DNA of 22,782 nt from CAZDKK01 sp964506245 (GTDB lineage Bacteria > Eisenbacteria > RBG-16-71-46 > CAIMUX01 > WJJG01): positions 1-22,782 of the forward strand of contig CAZDKK010000072.1 of assembly GCA_964506245.1 (NCBI GenBank), given 5' to 3'. Position 1 is the first letter of the stretch; the number at the start of each line of letters is the position of its first letter. Shown in pieces: positions 1 through 7,678 of this stretch. Made by a program: the position numbers and the translations under genes. The notes below the pieces were generated by a model. It saw only the letters and a program-made list of their open reading frames with translations, did not search any database and was not told where the DNA came from.

Positions 1-903
1 CTACGATGCACGAAGCGAGCGAAGGTGGCTAGACGGGGCGCGGCGAGGTCTTACCAACGAGTAGACCCCGCACTGCCCGGGCGAGCGGTACTCCTCATTG
101 TCCGGTGGCGTTGGATACCAGGGTCCCGAGAATGACGTTACGTGGATATCGGCCTGCGCTATGACCGACAGCCCGGCATCGACGGCCCCTCGAATCGCAT
201 CGCGCATCGTACGGTGCAGCCTGCGAGGGTCGGAATCATAGGGCGCCCAGAGTGAGCGATGGCAGGCGGCGATCTTCCACGGATGGGCCGAGGCCATGGC
301 CGAGGTGAGAAACACACGCTGTGCTGAGCCCGGGATCGTGATCCCCGAGTGGTCCGGATTGAGCTCGTAGTGAGCCCCTGGCGCATTGCAGTTGTAATAC
401 ATACTCTCGCCCGTGCCGCTCAGGTAGTCGGTGAGGTTGTTCAGAGCGATGAAGCGCAGGGAGCGGTGATCCCACTTGTACCATTCGCGCCCCTGAAACA
501 GCGCCGGATAGCGTGACTTGATCGCGGCATGCGGATCCGCATCTGTGACGCCGTAGGGACCGCCCCATTCTACTTCGGTCTCGTGATTCCCGATCACCGG
601 CAGCTTCACGATGCCCGGCGCCAAGTTCCCGCCTTCGGGATCATCCAGCCATGCCTTCCAGCTACAGATGTGGTTCGGACTCTCGTTGAGGTCGCCAAGG
701 CCGATGAGCGCTACCAGATCGTCGTGCGACTGCAGCCAATCGAGACACGTGCGAATGTTCTCCGGATCGCTGCCTACGACTTCGGTATGAGGGCATCCCA
801 TGATGCCGATCGAATAGCCCTGCGTGAGCATCACACGGGGGCGCCGCGCTCCGGCGGCGCCTTGCCTGGCGCGAGTGAGTGAGAGCGAGAGACCGAGCTT
901 CAT
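1..903 (-). CDS. Calcineurin-like metallophosphoesterase with degenerate metal motifs
   Basis: 300-aa protein whose TAG stop is the first three bases of the window. The sequence shows a metallophosphoesterase core: GLGDLNE (Asp71), GNHE (Asn106-His107) and a later ACHRSLW (His215). These match metal and phosphate ligands of the calcineurin-like superfamily, which hydrolyses phosphomono- or diesters. Two usual motifs are altered. The first D-x-H motif reads GCPH (residues 36-39, Cys in place of Asp), and the last G-H-x-H motif reads ADIH (251-254), keeping only the final His. No signal peptide is visible; the first 24 residues are Arg/Ala-rich, and Met25 is an alternative start, but neither start has a strong SD. 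It is the last gene of the leftward portal operon, just after the spike base gene, so it may belong to a head spike or be a late accessory enzyme. Family is fairly sure; substrate unknown. Confidence 0.75.
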   Translation of the reverse strand: MKLGLSLSLTRARQGAAGARRPRVMLTQGYSIGIMGCPHTEVVGSDPENIRTCLDWLQSHDDLVALIGLGDLNESPNHICSWKAWLDDPEGGNLAPGIVKLPVIGNHETEVEWGGPYGVTDADPHAAIKSRYPALFQGREWYKWDHRSLRFIALNNLTDYLSGTGESMYYNCNAPGAHYELNPDHSGITIPGSAQRVFLTSAMASAHPWKIAACHRSLWAPYDSDPRRLHRTMRDAIRGAVDAGLSVIAQADIHVTSFSGPWYPTPPDNEEYRSPGQCGVYSLVRPRRAPSSHLRSLRAS

Positions 904-933
904 GTCGTGCAGCCCCCCGTGCAGGCGGATGCG

Positions 934-1194
934 TCAATAGAGCGCGACGATGTCGCTCGCCGTCGTGCCCGTCGCCAGCACGCTCTTGGTCGAGACGGGC
1001 AGGATGCCAACCGGGACGCTCGGCAGGGTGACCGCGTTCTCGTCCTCGGCGGCAATCAGGACGACGTCACCGGCCGTGCCCACGTAGAGCGCGCGGCAGG
1101 CGCCGTCCGGCAGCGGGTTCTCGTCGTGGGGCGTCACCGCCCGCAGCTTCGTCGCTGGCCAGTCGGGACCGACAAGGGGATTACGGATTCCCAT
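934..1194 (-). CDS. Spike base protein, RCAP_Rcc01079-like family
   Basis: 86-aa small structural protein. Recognised from the family pattern: a CRALYVGTAGDV-like strand in the middle followed by a hydrophobic run and the characteristic C-terminal ATGTTASDIVALY ending. Members of this family form the base of head spikes in the Rhodobacter capsulatus gene transfer agent and occur in many siphophages. The ATG is preceded by GAGGAG six bases upstream, lying in the Glu-rich end of the portal gene; the portal stop is only three bases away, so the two are co-transcribed and probably translationally coupled. Its partner spike or fibre protein is not obvious; the adjacent phosphoesterase is a candidate by position only. 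Confidence 0.75.
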   Translation of the reverse strand: MGIRNPLVGPDWPATKLRAVTPHDENPLPDGACRALYVGTAGDVVLIAAEDENAVTLPSVPVGILPVSTKSVLATGTTASDIVALY

Positions 1195-1197
1195 GCC

Positions 1198-2694
1198 TTA
1201 CTCCTCTTCCGGCTCTTCGTCCGGATCTGGTTTCGGTTTGGTGTTGTCGTCCGCGGCAACAGAGTTGCCACCCGATACGCTGAGGCCATACTGCGTGGCC
1301 AGGGCCTGCTCCCGCGCGAGCTCGGCAAAGACGTCCTCCAGGTCCTCGCCCTTCTCGGCGAGGAAGCCCGTGCGCGTGCCGAGGCCGTTCTCGATCGAAA
1401 GCACCGCCGCCTTGGCTTCCTTCTCGGGATCGATCCACTGCCAGCCGCGCGGGCGGTGTCGGACGGCCATCATCCAGGGGGCAGCGGTGCGAGAGGCGAG
1501 CCTCAGGGTTCCGGCCAGCAGCGCGGCGTCGAGCCAGGCCGCATAGAGTGGCCGGCGCCACATGTCGATGAAGTCCTGTTGGATTGCGCGCCAGTCGTCG
1601 CGCTCTACCAGGGCGAAGCTGCGCATCGTCGAGTACGTCACGCCCTCGGCGTCGTTGGCCAGGACGTTGTAGAACACGCTGAAGCCCGAGGCGATCTTGC
1701 GGACCATCTGCTTCACGAAGGCCGGGAACTGCTGCGTTGGGTGCTGGGGGTCCCAGTCCTTGAGTCCGTATCCATCCGGCACGATCTCGAACGTGCCCGG
1801 GTTGGCCTCCATCGTGGCAGGCGTTTTCTCAGTCGTCAGATCGCCCGCGCCCGAATCGGGCTGTTTCTCGAAGAATCCCATCTTGGAGGCCGCGATCCGG
1901 GCGGCCACGGCCTCGCTCTCCTCGTAGGCGTTCAGCATGTGAGCCGGGACCATGACCGCATGGACCCAGGTCACACCGCGTGTCTGGTTCACCCGGTCGG
2001 GGTCATAGAGATGCAGCATCTCGGCAGCAGGGACGAAGTAGCGCTCGCGCATCAGATCCACGCCGGAGGTGCTGGCGGTGTTCCACACCCAATAGCCGAC
2101 CGGGCGCCCGACGGCGTCGATCTCGATACCCATGCGGATTTCGTTCTGCCCCGGGCGGCGCTGGCGGTTGAACGTCTCATCGATCAGGTCGGCATCAATC
2201 GGCTGACACGCTAGCCCGTGCCGGTTGACATCGGGCCCCCTCCAGAGGCGGACGAAGGTCTCCCCGTCGCCGGCGATCGTCTTGAGGAGCAGCTTCTCCA
2301 GCCGGCGTAGGGTCAGCCGGCCGTCGAGGGTGACTGGGGAGTTGGCCCAGTCGTTCCAGGCGGCCTCTATGGCCGCGTTGGTCGCCGTGTCGGTGGTCTC
2401 CCCAGCGCGGACCTGCGCCTGGAGCATGATGCCCATGGGGCCGATGACGTTGTTCTGAAGCAGCCGGAGGTAGCGCTTGACGTAGCTGTTGTTGCGGGCG
2501 AGTGCTCTCGCCCGGGCGCGCAAGAGCCGCAGCTCGCCCCGGATCTCCTCATCGGCGGAGCGGGCCTGCGCAATCCAGTCGAGGAGTAGACGATTGACGC
2601 CGGCGCCTTCGAAGGTACTGCGTCGTCCGGTGAGCTCTGCCAAGGCGAGCCGAAAGGCCCGGCCAAGGCGCTGATGAAAGGGGCGGCGCTTCAT
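1198..2694 (-). CDS. Phage portal protein, lambda gpB-like
   Basis: 498 aa, close to the usual length of lambda-type portals (Pfam Phage_portal_2 family). The dodecameric portal sits at one capsid vertex, nucleates prohead assembly and is the channel for DNA packaging and ejection. The N-terminal part has the ARALARNNSYVKRYLRLLQNN-type stretch and the NVIGPMGI segment typical of this family. The middle has GDGETFVRL and a conserved YDPDRVNQTRGV stretch, and the C-terminus ends in an acidic Glu-rich tail. The ATG overlaps the stop of the upstream 199-aa gene (ATGA), indicating translational coupling. The odd point is orientation: it runs leftward, opposite to the protease-capsid gene that normally follows the portal on the same strand. 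Confidence 0.93.
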   Translation of the reverse strand: MKRRPFHQRLGRAFRLALAELTGRRSTFEGAGVNRLLLDWIAQARSADEEIRGELRLLRARARALARNNSYVKRYLRLLQNNVIGPMGIMLQAQVRAGETTDTATNAAIEAAWNDWANSPVTLDGRLTLRRLEKLLLKTIAGDGETFVRLWRGPDVNRHGLACQPIDADLIDETFNRQRRPGQNEIRMGIEIDAVGRPVGYWVWNTASTSGVDLMRERYFVPAAEMLHLYDPDRVNQTRGVTWVHAVMVPAHMLNAYEESEAVAARIAASKMGFFEKQPDSGAGDLTTEKTPATMEANPGTFEIVPDGYGLKDWDPQHPTQQFPAFVKQMVRKIASGFSVFYNVLANDAEGVTYSTMRSFALVERDDWRAIQQDFIDMWRRPLYAAWLDAALLAGTLRLASRTAAPWMMAVRHRPRGWQWIDPEKEAKAAVLSIENGLGTRTGFLAEKGEDLEDVFAELAREQALATQYGLSVSGGNSVAADDNTKPKPDPDEEPEEE

Positions 2695-3290
2695 GTGTCA
2701 AACCCCGGCGGCGTGAAGGACACGAGAACCGGCCGCGTCATGAATCCCGGGCTCTTGAGCCGCGCGAGGCGCGACTCAAGACTCGACAGAAGAGCAACGG
2801 CCTCGCGGGCAGGGATCCTCGAAACCGCGCGCCCGGCGATCTGGTAGCTTTCCATCCCCGCCGGGAGCCGGCCTTCGATGTGTGCCCGGAGCGCGGCGAT
2901 CGCCCGCTCGATCCATTCCTGCTCGCTCCCCTCGGTCGCCTCGGCCAGGTTGCGCAGGATGGTGACCACGCCGGCGCCGACCTCGTAGACCTCGCCGGCG
3001 ACGTTCGAGACACGTTCGGCCCACTTGTAGAGCCCAGGGGTGAACTCACCGGCAGTAACCGAAGCGGCAATCGTCACGACGAAGTCCGACCCGTCCGCGG
3101 CCGCCGTTATGGAGCGGACACTTGCGCCGGCGAGATGCAGCTTCAGCGTCCAACCGCCGTCCGCAGGGTAGTCCGTGAGCTGCCGCCGATAGACCACCGT
3201 GGTCCCGGCTGGAAAGGCGTCTGGCAGGCTGGTGAGTTCCATGGCCCCGATGTTGGGCCACTTCGCCCCGGGGATGTATTCCAGTAACAC
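2691..3290 (-). CDS. Portal-proximal head-tail connector-like protein
   Basis: 199 aa from a GTG start at 3290, or 183 aa from an ATG at 3242 (residue 17). An AGGAG lies 11 bases before the GTG, slightly far but good; the ATG has only GGGG. The N-terminal half looks like a beta-sandwich (LPDAFPAGTT, YPADGGWTLKLHL, a Val/Thr-rich strand pair, then YKWAERV). The C-terminal half is helical, with LRAHIEGRLPAGMESYQIAGRAVSRIP, a pattern I recognise from uncharacterised proteins encoded just upstream of lambda-type portals, in the place of gpW. Role is inferred as head-tail joining or a portal partner. The stop overlaps the portal start. The GTG start falls inside the palindrome at the divergent junction. 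Confidence 0.6.
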   Translation of the reverse strand: MLLEYIPGAKWPNIGAMELTSLPDAFPAGTTVVYRRQLTDYPADGGWTLKLHLAGASVRSITAAADGSDFVVTIAASVTAGEFTPGLYKWAERVSNVAGEVYEVGAGVVTILRNLAEATEGSEQEWIERAIAALRAHIEGRLPAGMESYQIAGRAVSRIPAREAVALLSSLESRLARLKSPGFMTRPVLVSFTPPGFDT

Positions 3291-3296
3291 TGGAAT
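3278..3296. promoter_or_regulatory. 19-bp palindrome at the divergent head-gene junction
   Basis: The sequence attccagtaacactggaat has perfect 8-bp arms around a 3-bp centre (aac, 3286-3288). It lies between the leftward connector-portal operon and the rightward protease-capsid operon and overlaps the proposed GTG start at 3290. A dimeric regulator could bind it, or it may mark a rearrangement end point. No good sigma70 promoter is clear here; a weak TTGGGC (3253-3258) with TATTCC (3277-3282) is the best seen on the plus strand. Confidence 0.5.
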
Positions 3297-3331
3297 TGCT
3301 GCTCCTGGGCCGGCGCACCACGCTGGCGTCC

Positions 3332-5314
3332 ATGAGCACGGCGAACCCGGCAGTCACGGTCAGGGTCAAGGTTCCCCGGACCCTCTACCGCAACTTCGAC
3401 CTCGAGCTCGAGCAACGGGCCGAGGGCGTCGAGCCCGGCGAAGGCGAGGCCCGGCAGTACCCGCTTTCCTTCTCTAGCGAGCTGCCGGTGCTCCGCTGGG
3501 GCTGGGACATCGGCGAGTACTACGAGGTGCTCTCTCACGAGCCGGGCGAGGTCGATCTGTCCCGGGCGAAGAATGGTCTGCCGCTCATCAAGTCACACCA
3601 ACGGGTCCTGCACTTCGGGTCGGTGAACGACGTCACGCTGGACGAGAGGCGTAAACGCTTGCGCGGCGTGGCGAGTTTCTCCTCGATTCCACTGGGGCAG
3701 GAGCAGGAAACGCTGCTGCGCGAGGGCCACACCAAGGGCGTCTCGGTCGGCTACGAGATCCTGTCGATGGAGCTGGTCTCGAAAGACGCGAAGACCGGGA
3801 TCCCCACCTACCGCTGCGGCTGGAGGCCCTACGAGGTCTCCACCGAACCGATTCCAGCAGATCCCAAGGTCGGCTTCGGCCGCTGGCAACCTGAAGGGCG
3901 CGGGCGGACCGAGGAATCCGACCTGGTCGAGTTCACCGTCGAGGAATCCGTCAAGGAACCCGTCACGGAAGGAGAACGCGCGATGGAAGAACAAGCAAGA
4001 ACTACGCCCGCCCCGGCGACCCCGGGGGCGGCGCCGTCGGCAGCGGTCGAGGTCCGCGATCGGGGTGCCGAGGCGGCTGAGATCATGGAGATGGCCCAGG
4101 CCCATGGCATGGGCGAGCGGGCGGCCGGGTGGATCCGCCAGGGTCTCACCCCCGACCAGGTCGGGCGGGAGATCCTGAAGGGGATCCGGACGCAGGGTCC
4201 CGCCCAGCCCGCGGCCGAGACGCTCGACGCGATGCCGGCGAAGGATCGCCGGCGCTACTCCGTCGCCCGCGCGATCCGCCTGCAGGCCGAGGTCAGGGAC
4301 GGCCAGCGGGGCCGCTACGACGGACTCGAGGCCGAGGTCCACCAGGAGCTCGCCAAGCAGCGCACCGGTACGGATCACGGCGGGATCCTCATTCCCTGGC
4401 GGCTGCGCACCCAGGAGGAGCTCGAGCGGCGCACGATGGGCACGATGCAGCCCACGGGCGGCGCAACGCTCGTCGGTCAGCAGGTCATGCCCGACATGAT
4501 CGACCTGTTGCGCAACCGGGCCTTGGTGCTCGTTGCTGGCGCGCGCCTTTACCCCGGCCTGCAGGGGATGGTCTTCTTCAACAAGAAGACCGGGACGCCG
4601 TCGGTCTACTGGATGGCCGAGAACCCGTCTTCGGCCGTGACGGCGTCGGAGCCGGCCTTCGGCTATGTCTCGATGTCGCCCAAGACACTGATCGGCCAGG
4701 TGCAGTTCCCGCGGCAGCTCCTTGTCACGGCTTCGATCGACGTCGAGGCGGACGTCCGCAACGACCTGGGGATCGGCCACGGCCTGGTGATCGATCTCGC
4801 GGCCCTGCACGGCAAGGGGGCGGACAAGCAGCCGATCGGCATCTACTCGGCCGAAGGCGTGCTCTCGCATTCCGTGGGCGGGGTTCCCGATCTGACAGAC
4901 GTGACCACGATGCCCGCGCTCATGGCCGACAAGAACGCGGACCTCGGGACGCTCTCCTGGATGACCACGCCCCTGATGGCCGGCGTCCTGAAGCGGACCC
5001 AGGTGGTGAGCGGCCAGGCGGCCATGCTCTGGGAGGGTGACTTCCGGGACGGCCGCATCCTGGGCTACGCGGCCCGGGCGACGAACCAGATCTCCAAGAC
5101 GCTCGGCGCCGGCTCCAACGAGCACGGCCTGATCTTCGGCAATTGGAACGACCTGGCGGTCGGCATGTGGGGCAACGACCTCGAGATCGTGGTCGACGTC
5201 GTCACGCGCGCCGGCTACGGCCAGATCCTCGTCACCAGCTACTCGATGGCCGACGTCGCCGTTCTGCGCGGCGAGTCGTTCGTCAAGGGAACCGGCGCGC
5301 TCATCGGCAGCTAG
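3332..5314 (+). CDS. Fused prohead protease-HK97-fold major capsid protein
   Basis: 660 aa from ATG 3332; an upstream TTG at 3296 is less likely, and neither has a clear SD. Residues about 10-150 are an HK97-type prohead protease: GLPLIKSHQ gives the probable catalytic His89 and GVSVGYE the probable Ser138. Residues about 215-260 are an Ala/Pro-rich linker, followed by a helical scaffold-like segment (about 260-355). From about 365 (DHGGILIPW) to the end is the HK97-fold capsid, including PSVYWMAENP and the C-terminal DLAVGMWGNDLEIVVD region. The protease would cleave the scaffold-like segment from capsid subunits during maturation. Such one-chain fusions are known in siphophages. A second, strong in-frame start at 3983 may give capsid without protease. 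First gene of the long rightward late operon. Confidence 0.92.
   Translation: MSTANPAVTVRVKVPRTLYRNFDLELEQRAEGVEPGEGEARQYPLSFSSELPVLRWGWDIGEYYEVLSHEPGEVDLSRAKNGLPLIKSHQRVLHFGSVNDVTLDERRKRLRGVASFSSIPLGQEQETLLREGHTKGVSVGYEILSMELVSKDAKTGIPTYRCGWRPYEVSTEPIPADPKVGFGRWQPEGRGRTEESDLVEFTVEESVKEPVTEGERAMEEQARTTPAPATPGAAPSAAVEVRDRGAEAAEIMEMAQAHGMGERAAGWIRQGLTPDQVGREILKGIRTQGPAQPAAETLDAMPAKDRRRYSVARAIRLQAEVRDGQRGRYDGLEAEVHQELAKQRTGTDHGGILIPWRLRTQEELERRTMGTMQPTGGATLVGQQVMPDMIDLLRNRALVLVAGARLYPGLQGMVFFNKKTGTPSVYWMAENPSSAVTASEPAFGYVSMSPKTLIGQVQFPRQLLVTASIDVEADVRNDLGIGHGLVIDLAALHGKGADKQPIGIYSAEGVLSHSVGGVPDLTDVTTMPALMADKNADLGTLSWMTTPLMAGVLKRTQVVSGQAAMLWEGDFRDGRILGYAARATNQISKTLGAGSNEHGLIFGNWNDLAVGMWGNDLEIVVDVVTRAGYGQILVTSYSMADVAVLRGESFVKGTGALIGS
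3969..3985 (+). promoter_or_regulatory. Internal in-frame ribosome binding site and ATG for capsid-only product
   Basis: AAGGAG at 3969-3974 is followed after eight bases by ATG at 3983, in the frame of the protease-capsid gene (its codon 218). This is a better SD than at the gene's own start. Starting here would give a 443-aa linker-scaffold-capsid chain without the protease domain, like the nested C/Nu3 arrangement of lambda, and would supply capsid in excess over protease. Confidence 0.55.
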
Positions 5315-5381
5315 GCGGCGGCCGCCGGGAGTCAGCGTGCGTCGGGCCTGCGGAGATCCGGCGCACTGGAGGATGGATCCC

Positions 5382-5675
5382 ATGGAGAGCGAGATGCTCA
5401 CGATCGAGATCACCACAGGGCATTGCCTAGGAGGCGAAGGCAACGACGTCTACCCGGGCACGGTCATGGTGGCCCCGCGGGACCTCTCGCTCGAGGCGGC
5501 CCTGGCGAAGGTTCGCCGCGGCTATGCCCGCGTGATCCCGAACGAGATCGAGACCAGCGATCCACTGATCGAGACCGGGGACCCGGCGCCCGAGAACCGG
5601 GACCCCGTCGTCAACGCGCCGGCCGGCGAGCTGCCGCCGGCGCCCAGAGGCCGGTCCCACACCGGCAGGAGGTAG
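5382..5675 (+). CDS. Small post-capsid phage protein of unknown function
   Basis: 97 aa from ATG 5382, chosen because GGAGG (5368-5372) lies nine bases upstream; an ATG at 5373 directly abuts that SD and a GTG at 5337 has none. The N-terminal part has the pattern YPGTVMVAP followed by AALAKVRRGYARVI, seen in short proteins encoded next to phage capsid genes. The C-terminal third is acidic and Pro-rich (repeats of DP with GDPAPENRDP) and looks disordered. Position right after the capsid suggests a head-completion or capsid accessory role, but this is inference only. Confidence 0.6.
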   Translation: MESEMLTIEITTGHCLGGEGNDVYPGTVMVAPRDLSLEAALAKVRRGYARVIPNEIETSDPLIETGDPAPENRDPVVNAPAGELPPAPRGRSHTGRR

Positions 5676-5681
5676 ATCCGA

Positions 5682-6080
5682 ATGACCCACCTGCTCAACG
5701 CTCTGGCGCAGGCTGTCGTCTCTGCGCTTGCCGCGGCTGCGCGCCGCACGTCGACACTGACGGGCACTGCCTTCGACGCTCTGAGCTATGAGGCCGAGGC
5801 CCTGATCGTCCTGAACGCCAGCGCGGCCACCGCGGGGACCACCCCAACCCTGGACGTGAAGCTGCAGCACTCCGACACGACAACCGCCGGCGATTTCGTC
5901 GATACGGGGTATGCCTTCGCCCAGGTGACCGACGTCTCGGGCACCGCGGGGGTCCAGACGCTCAAGGTGAACATCTCGGACCTAAAGCGTTACCTGCGCG
6001 TGATCGGGACCATCGCCGGAACGAACACCCCGACCTTTGACTTCTCGGTCGAGTTCGTCGGGATCAAGAAGGCGGCCTAG
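5682..6080 (+). CDS. Putative head decoration or structural protein
   Basis: 132 aa with an excellent SD (AGGAGG, nine bases before the ATG). The N-terminal 25 residues are helical and Ala-rich. The rest is predicted beta-rich by its alternating pattern: EALIVLNASAAT, then TLDVKLQHSD, then LKVNISDLKRYLRVIGTI and a final FDFSVEFVGIKKA. This resembles small beta-sandwich proteins encoded between capsid and head-tail joining genes, often minor head proteins. No catalytic motif. The gene is six bases after the preceding one and four before the next, firmly within the late operon. Confidence 0.6.
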   Translation: MTHLLNALAQAVVSALAAAARRTSTLTGTAFDALSYEAEALIVLNASAATAGTTPTLDVKLQHSDTTTAGDFVDTGYAFAQVTDVSGTAGVQTLKVNISDLKRYLRVIGTIAGTNTPTFDFSVEFVGIKKAA

Positions 6081-6083
6081 GCC

Positions 6084-6392
6084 GTGAGCGTCCTGGGGGA
6101 GAACGACGTCGCGGCGATGCTGGCGGACCTGGCTGCGGCCGGCGCCGGTGTCGCCGTGGCGTTGGGCGCCGCGACGGTGACGGGACTTCGCGACCGTGAG
6201 GCTGCGGAGTTCTTCGCCGGCGAGATGCCGGCAGTCGTTGCGGCCGACGAGGTCGTGCACGTCCAGACGGGCGCCTTGCCTGGCCTTGCGTCCGGCGCGG
6301 CGATCACGGTGGACGGCGCCGCCTACGTGGTCCTGAAGGTCCTCCCCCACGGCGACGGGGCCATGGTTCGGATCGCACTGAGGAAGCCGTGA
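6084..6392 (+). CDS. Putative head-tail joining (head completion) protein
   Basis: 102 aa from a GTG start just after the preceding stop. The N-terminal helix (ENDVAAMLADL) and following beta-strands, ending with DGAAYVVLKVLPHGDGAMVRIALRK, fit the lambda FII-like head-tail attachment family, where the last strands carry the turn after a Val-x-x-x-Leu pattern. Such proteins form the ring that caps the portal-connector and receives the tail. Assignment rests on size, this pattern and position between head and tail-terminator genes. Its stop overlaps the next GTG start (GTGA). Confidence 0.6.
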   Translation: MSVLGENDVAAMLADLAAAGAGVAVALGAATVTGLRDREAAEFFAGEMPAVVAADEVVHVQTGALPGLASGAAITVDGAAYVVLKVLPHGDGAMVRIALRKP

Positions 6393-6859
6393 GCACGATT
6401 CGTGAGCAGATCGTCGCGGCCGCCGTTACGGCCATCGGGACGGGCGCCCCCGCGGGCATCCCTGCCCCGGTCCGCACGCGCATCGATTCGCCCAGCGCGG
6501 ACCAGCTCCCGGTACTCACGATCTACCAGGCGGTCGAAACGGTTGATCCGATGCGCGACCCGCGTGCGGGGCGCCCGGTCCGGGGGCCCGTGGTCCGGCG
6601 GGCGCTGACCCTCAACGTCGAGATCATCACCAAGGCCGGCGCCGGGCAGGATCCCGACAAGACAGCCGATCCCATCATGGCGTGGGTGACCAAGGCGCTC
6701 GGTGCAGCCGGGACCTTCGGCGACCTGGCTAACAACCCCGCCGATGAGGTCGGCACGAAGTTCGACTACGAGCAGGGCGAGACCTCGTTTTGTCGGGCGA
6801 CGATGGCATTCCGGATACAGTACCAGTCTCGCGCAGACGACGCGGAGCTGCTGACGTAA
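6389..6859 (+). CDS. Putative tail terminator / minor tail protein (gpU/gpZ-like)
   Basis: 156 aa from GTG 6389, overlapping the previous stop by four bases, so translationally coupled. The architecture is that of tail-terminator and tail-completion proteins: an N-terminal helix (IREQIVAAAVTAI), a strand LPVLTIYQAVETV, a strand RRALTLNVEIITKA, a helix (ADPIMAWVTKAL), and a last strand TSFCRATMAFRIQYQSR. Lambda-type terminators form a hexameric ring that stops tail-tube growth and joins the tail to the head. It directly precedes the major tail protein gene, the expected place. Family is inferred from pattern and order, not a diagnostic motif. Confidence 0.6.
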   Translation: MSTIREQIVAAAVTAIGTGAPAGIPAPVRTRIDSPSADQLPVLTIYQAVETVDPMRDPRAGRPVRGPVVRRALTLNVEIITKAGAGQDPDKTADPIMAWVTKALGAAGTFGDLANNPADEVGTKFDYEQGETSFCRATMAFRIQYQSRADDAELLT

Positions 6860-6872
6860 GGAGGGATAGAAG

Positions 6873-7640
6873 ATGCCCGAGGCGGTAAACGGCAACAACA
6901 TCCTCTTGGGCCGGGGCAAGGTGTACTTCGACCGGTTCAACTCATCGGGGGCCAAGACTGGCGAGTTGTTCCTCGGCAATTGCCCAACCTTCGAGATCAC
7001 GCCCTCGCCCGAAGAGGTCAAGAAGTACTCGTGCGGGGAACGGGCGGCAGCCCTCGTTGCCTCGGACGTTATCCGGACGTCCCTGGCCCTGCGCATCGTC
7101 GGCGATGAGTTCTCCAAGGAGAACCTCGCCATGGCGCTCTTCGGGGACAACTCGACCCTCGCCCAGACGACAGCCTCAGTCACCAACGAGGCGATCTCGG
7201 GTGTGCTGAAGGGCCGCTACTACGCGCTCACTCACCGGCAGGTGAGCGCGGTCACGGTCACGGGGCCAAGCGGTTCGCCCACCTACGTCGCCGACACCGA
7301 CTACAAAGTCGACGCGGTCTCGGGCCGGATCTACATCGTTGAGGCGGGCAGCATCGCGGACAATGCCAGTATCGAGGTGGACTACACCTACGCCACGATT
7401 TCACTGCCCATCGTTCGCGGAATGAACCAGGCCTCGGTCAAAGGGGCGGTGCGCTTCATCGGGGACCCGGCGCGGGGCCCGCAGTATGAATGCGAGATCT
7501 GGCGTGTCTCGATCCGGGCCGATGGCGCGATCGGTTTCATCTCGGATGAGTACGCGAGCTTCACACTCACAGGGGACGTCGAGGCCGACTCGGTGAACCA
7601 CCCGACCGAACCGCACTTCCGGCTCATCAAGCTGAACTAA
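6873..7640 (+). CDS. Major tail (tube) protein, copy 1
   Basis: 255 aa with a strong SD (AAGGAGG, about eight bases upstream). The N-terminal region has NNILLGRGKVYFDRF and ELFLGNCPTFEITPSPEEVKKYSC, typical of phage tail tube proteins. A central domain (about 95-185) is variable and Ig-like by its GRIYIVEAG and IEVDYTYATI strands. The C-terminal part (QYECEIWRVSIRADGAIGFISDEYASFTLTGDVEAD) completes the tube fold. It should polymerise as stacked rings around the tape measure. It is followed by a second, equally long paralogue that is identical at DNA level over large flanks but diverged in the middle. Confidence 0.85.
   Translation: MPEAVNGNNILLGRGKVYFDRFNSSGAKTGELFLGNCPTFEITPSPEEVKKYSCGERAAALVASDVIRTSLALRIVGDEFSKENLAMALFGDNSTLAQTTASVTNEAISGVLKGRYYALTHRQVSAVTVTGPSGSPTYVADTDYKVDAVSGRIYIVEAGSIADNASIEVDYTYATISLPIVRGMNQASVKGAVRFIGDPARGPQYECEIWRVSIRADGAIGFISDEYASFTLTGDVEADSVNHPTEPHFRLIKLN
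6888..7153 (+). repeat. Direct repeat A, 266 bp (copy 1 of 2)
   Basis: By direct comparison this stretch is identical base for base to 7694-7959. It covers codons 6 to about 93 of the tail tube genes. The first mismatch upstream is in codon 5 and downstream is at 7154/7960 (g against a). Confidence 0.9.
7479..7591 (+). repeat. Direct repeat B, 113 bp (copy 1 of 2)
   Basis: Identical to 8285-8397 and encodes the conserved C-terminal part of the tail tube protein. The 7154-7478 segment between repeats A and B is the diverged part. Confidence 0.88.
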
Positions 7641-7661
7641 GGCAAGACAGGCTCCTTGCCT
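7640..7661 (+). other. Stem-loop between the two tail tube genes
   Basis: AGGCAAG and CTTGCCT form a perfect 7-bp stem with an 8-base loop, starting at the last base of copy 1. No T-tract follows, so it is not a standard terminator; it could protect or process the mRNA. Confidence 0.4.
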
Positions 7662-7678
7662 GATCCAAGGAGGGGCAG

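Noticed and set aside
907..2214. Long rightward open frame (435 codons) opposite the portal gene
   Set aside because: Antisense shadow of a well-supported portal gene in GC-rich DNA; His/Arg/Gly-rich composition with no recognisable motif or SD.
3593..5443. Long leftward open frame (616 codons) opposite the protease-capsid gene
   Set aside because: Shadow frame from third-position GC bias; repetitive Arg/His/Asp/Gly composition, while the plus strand encodes clear protease and capsid domains.
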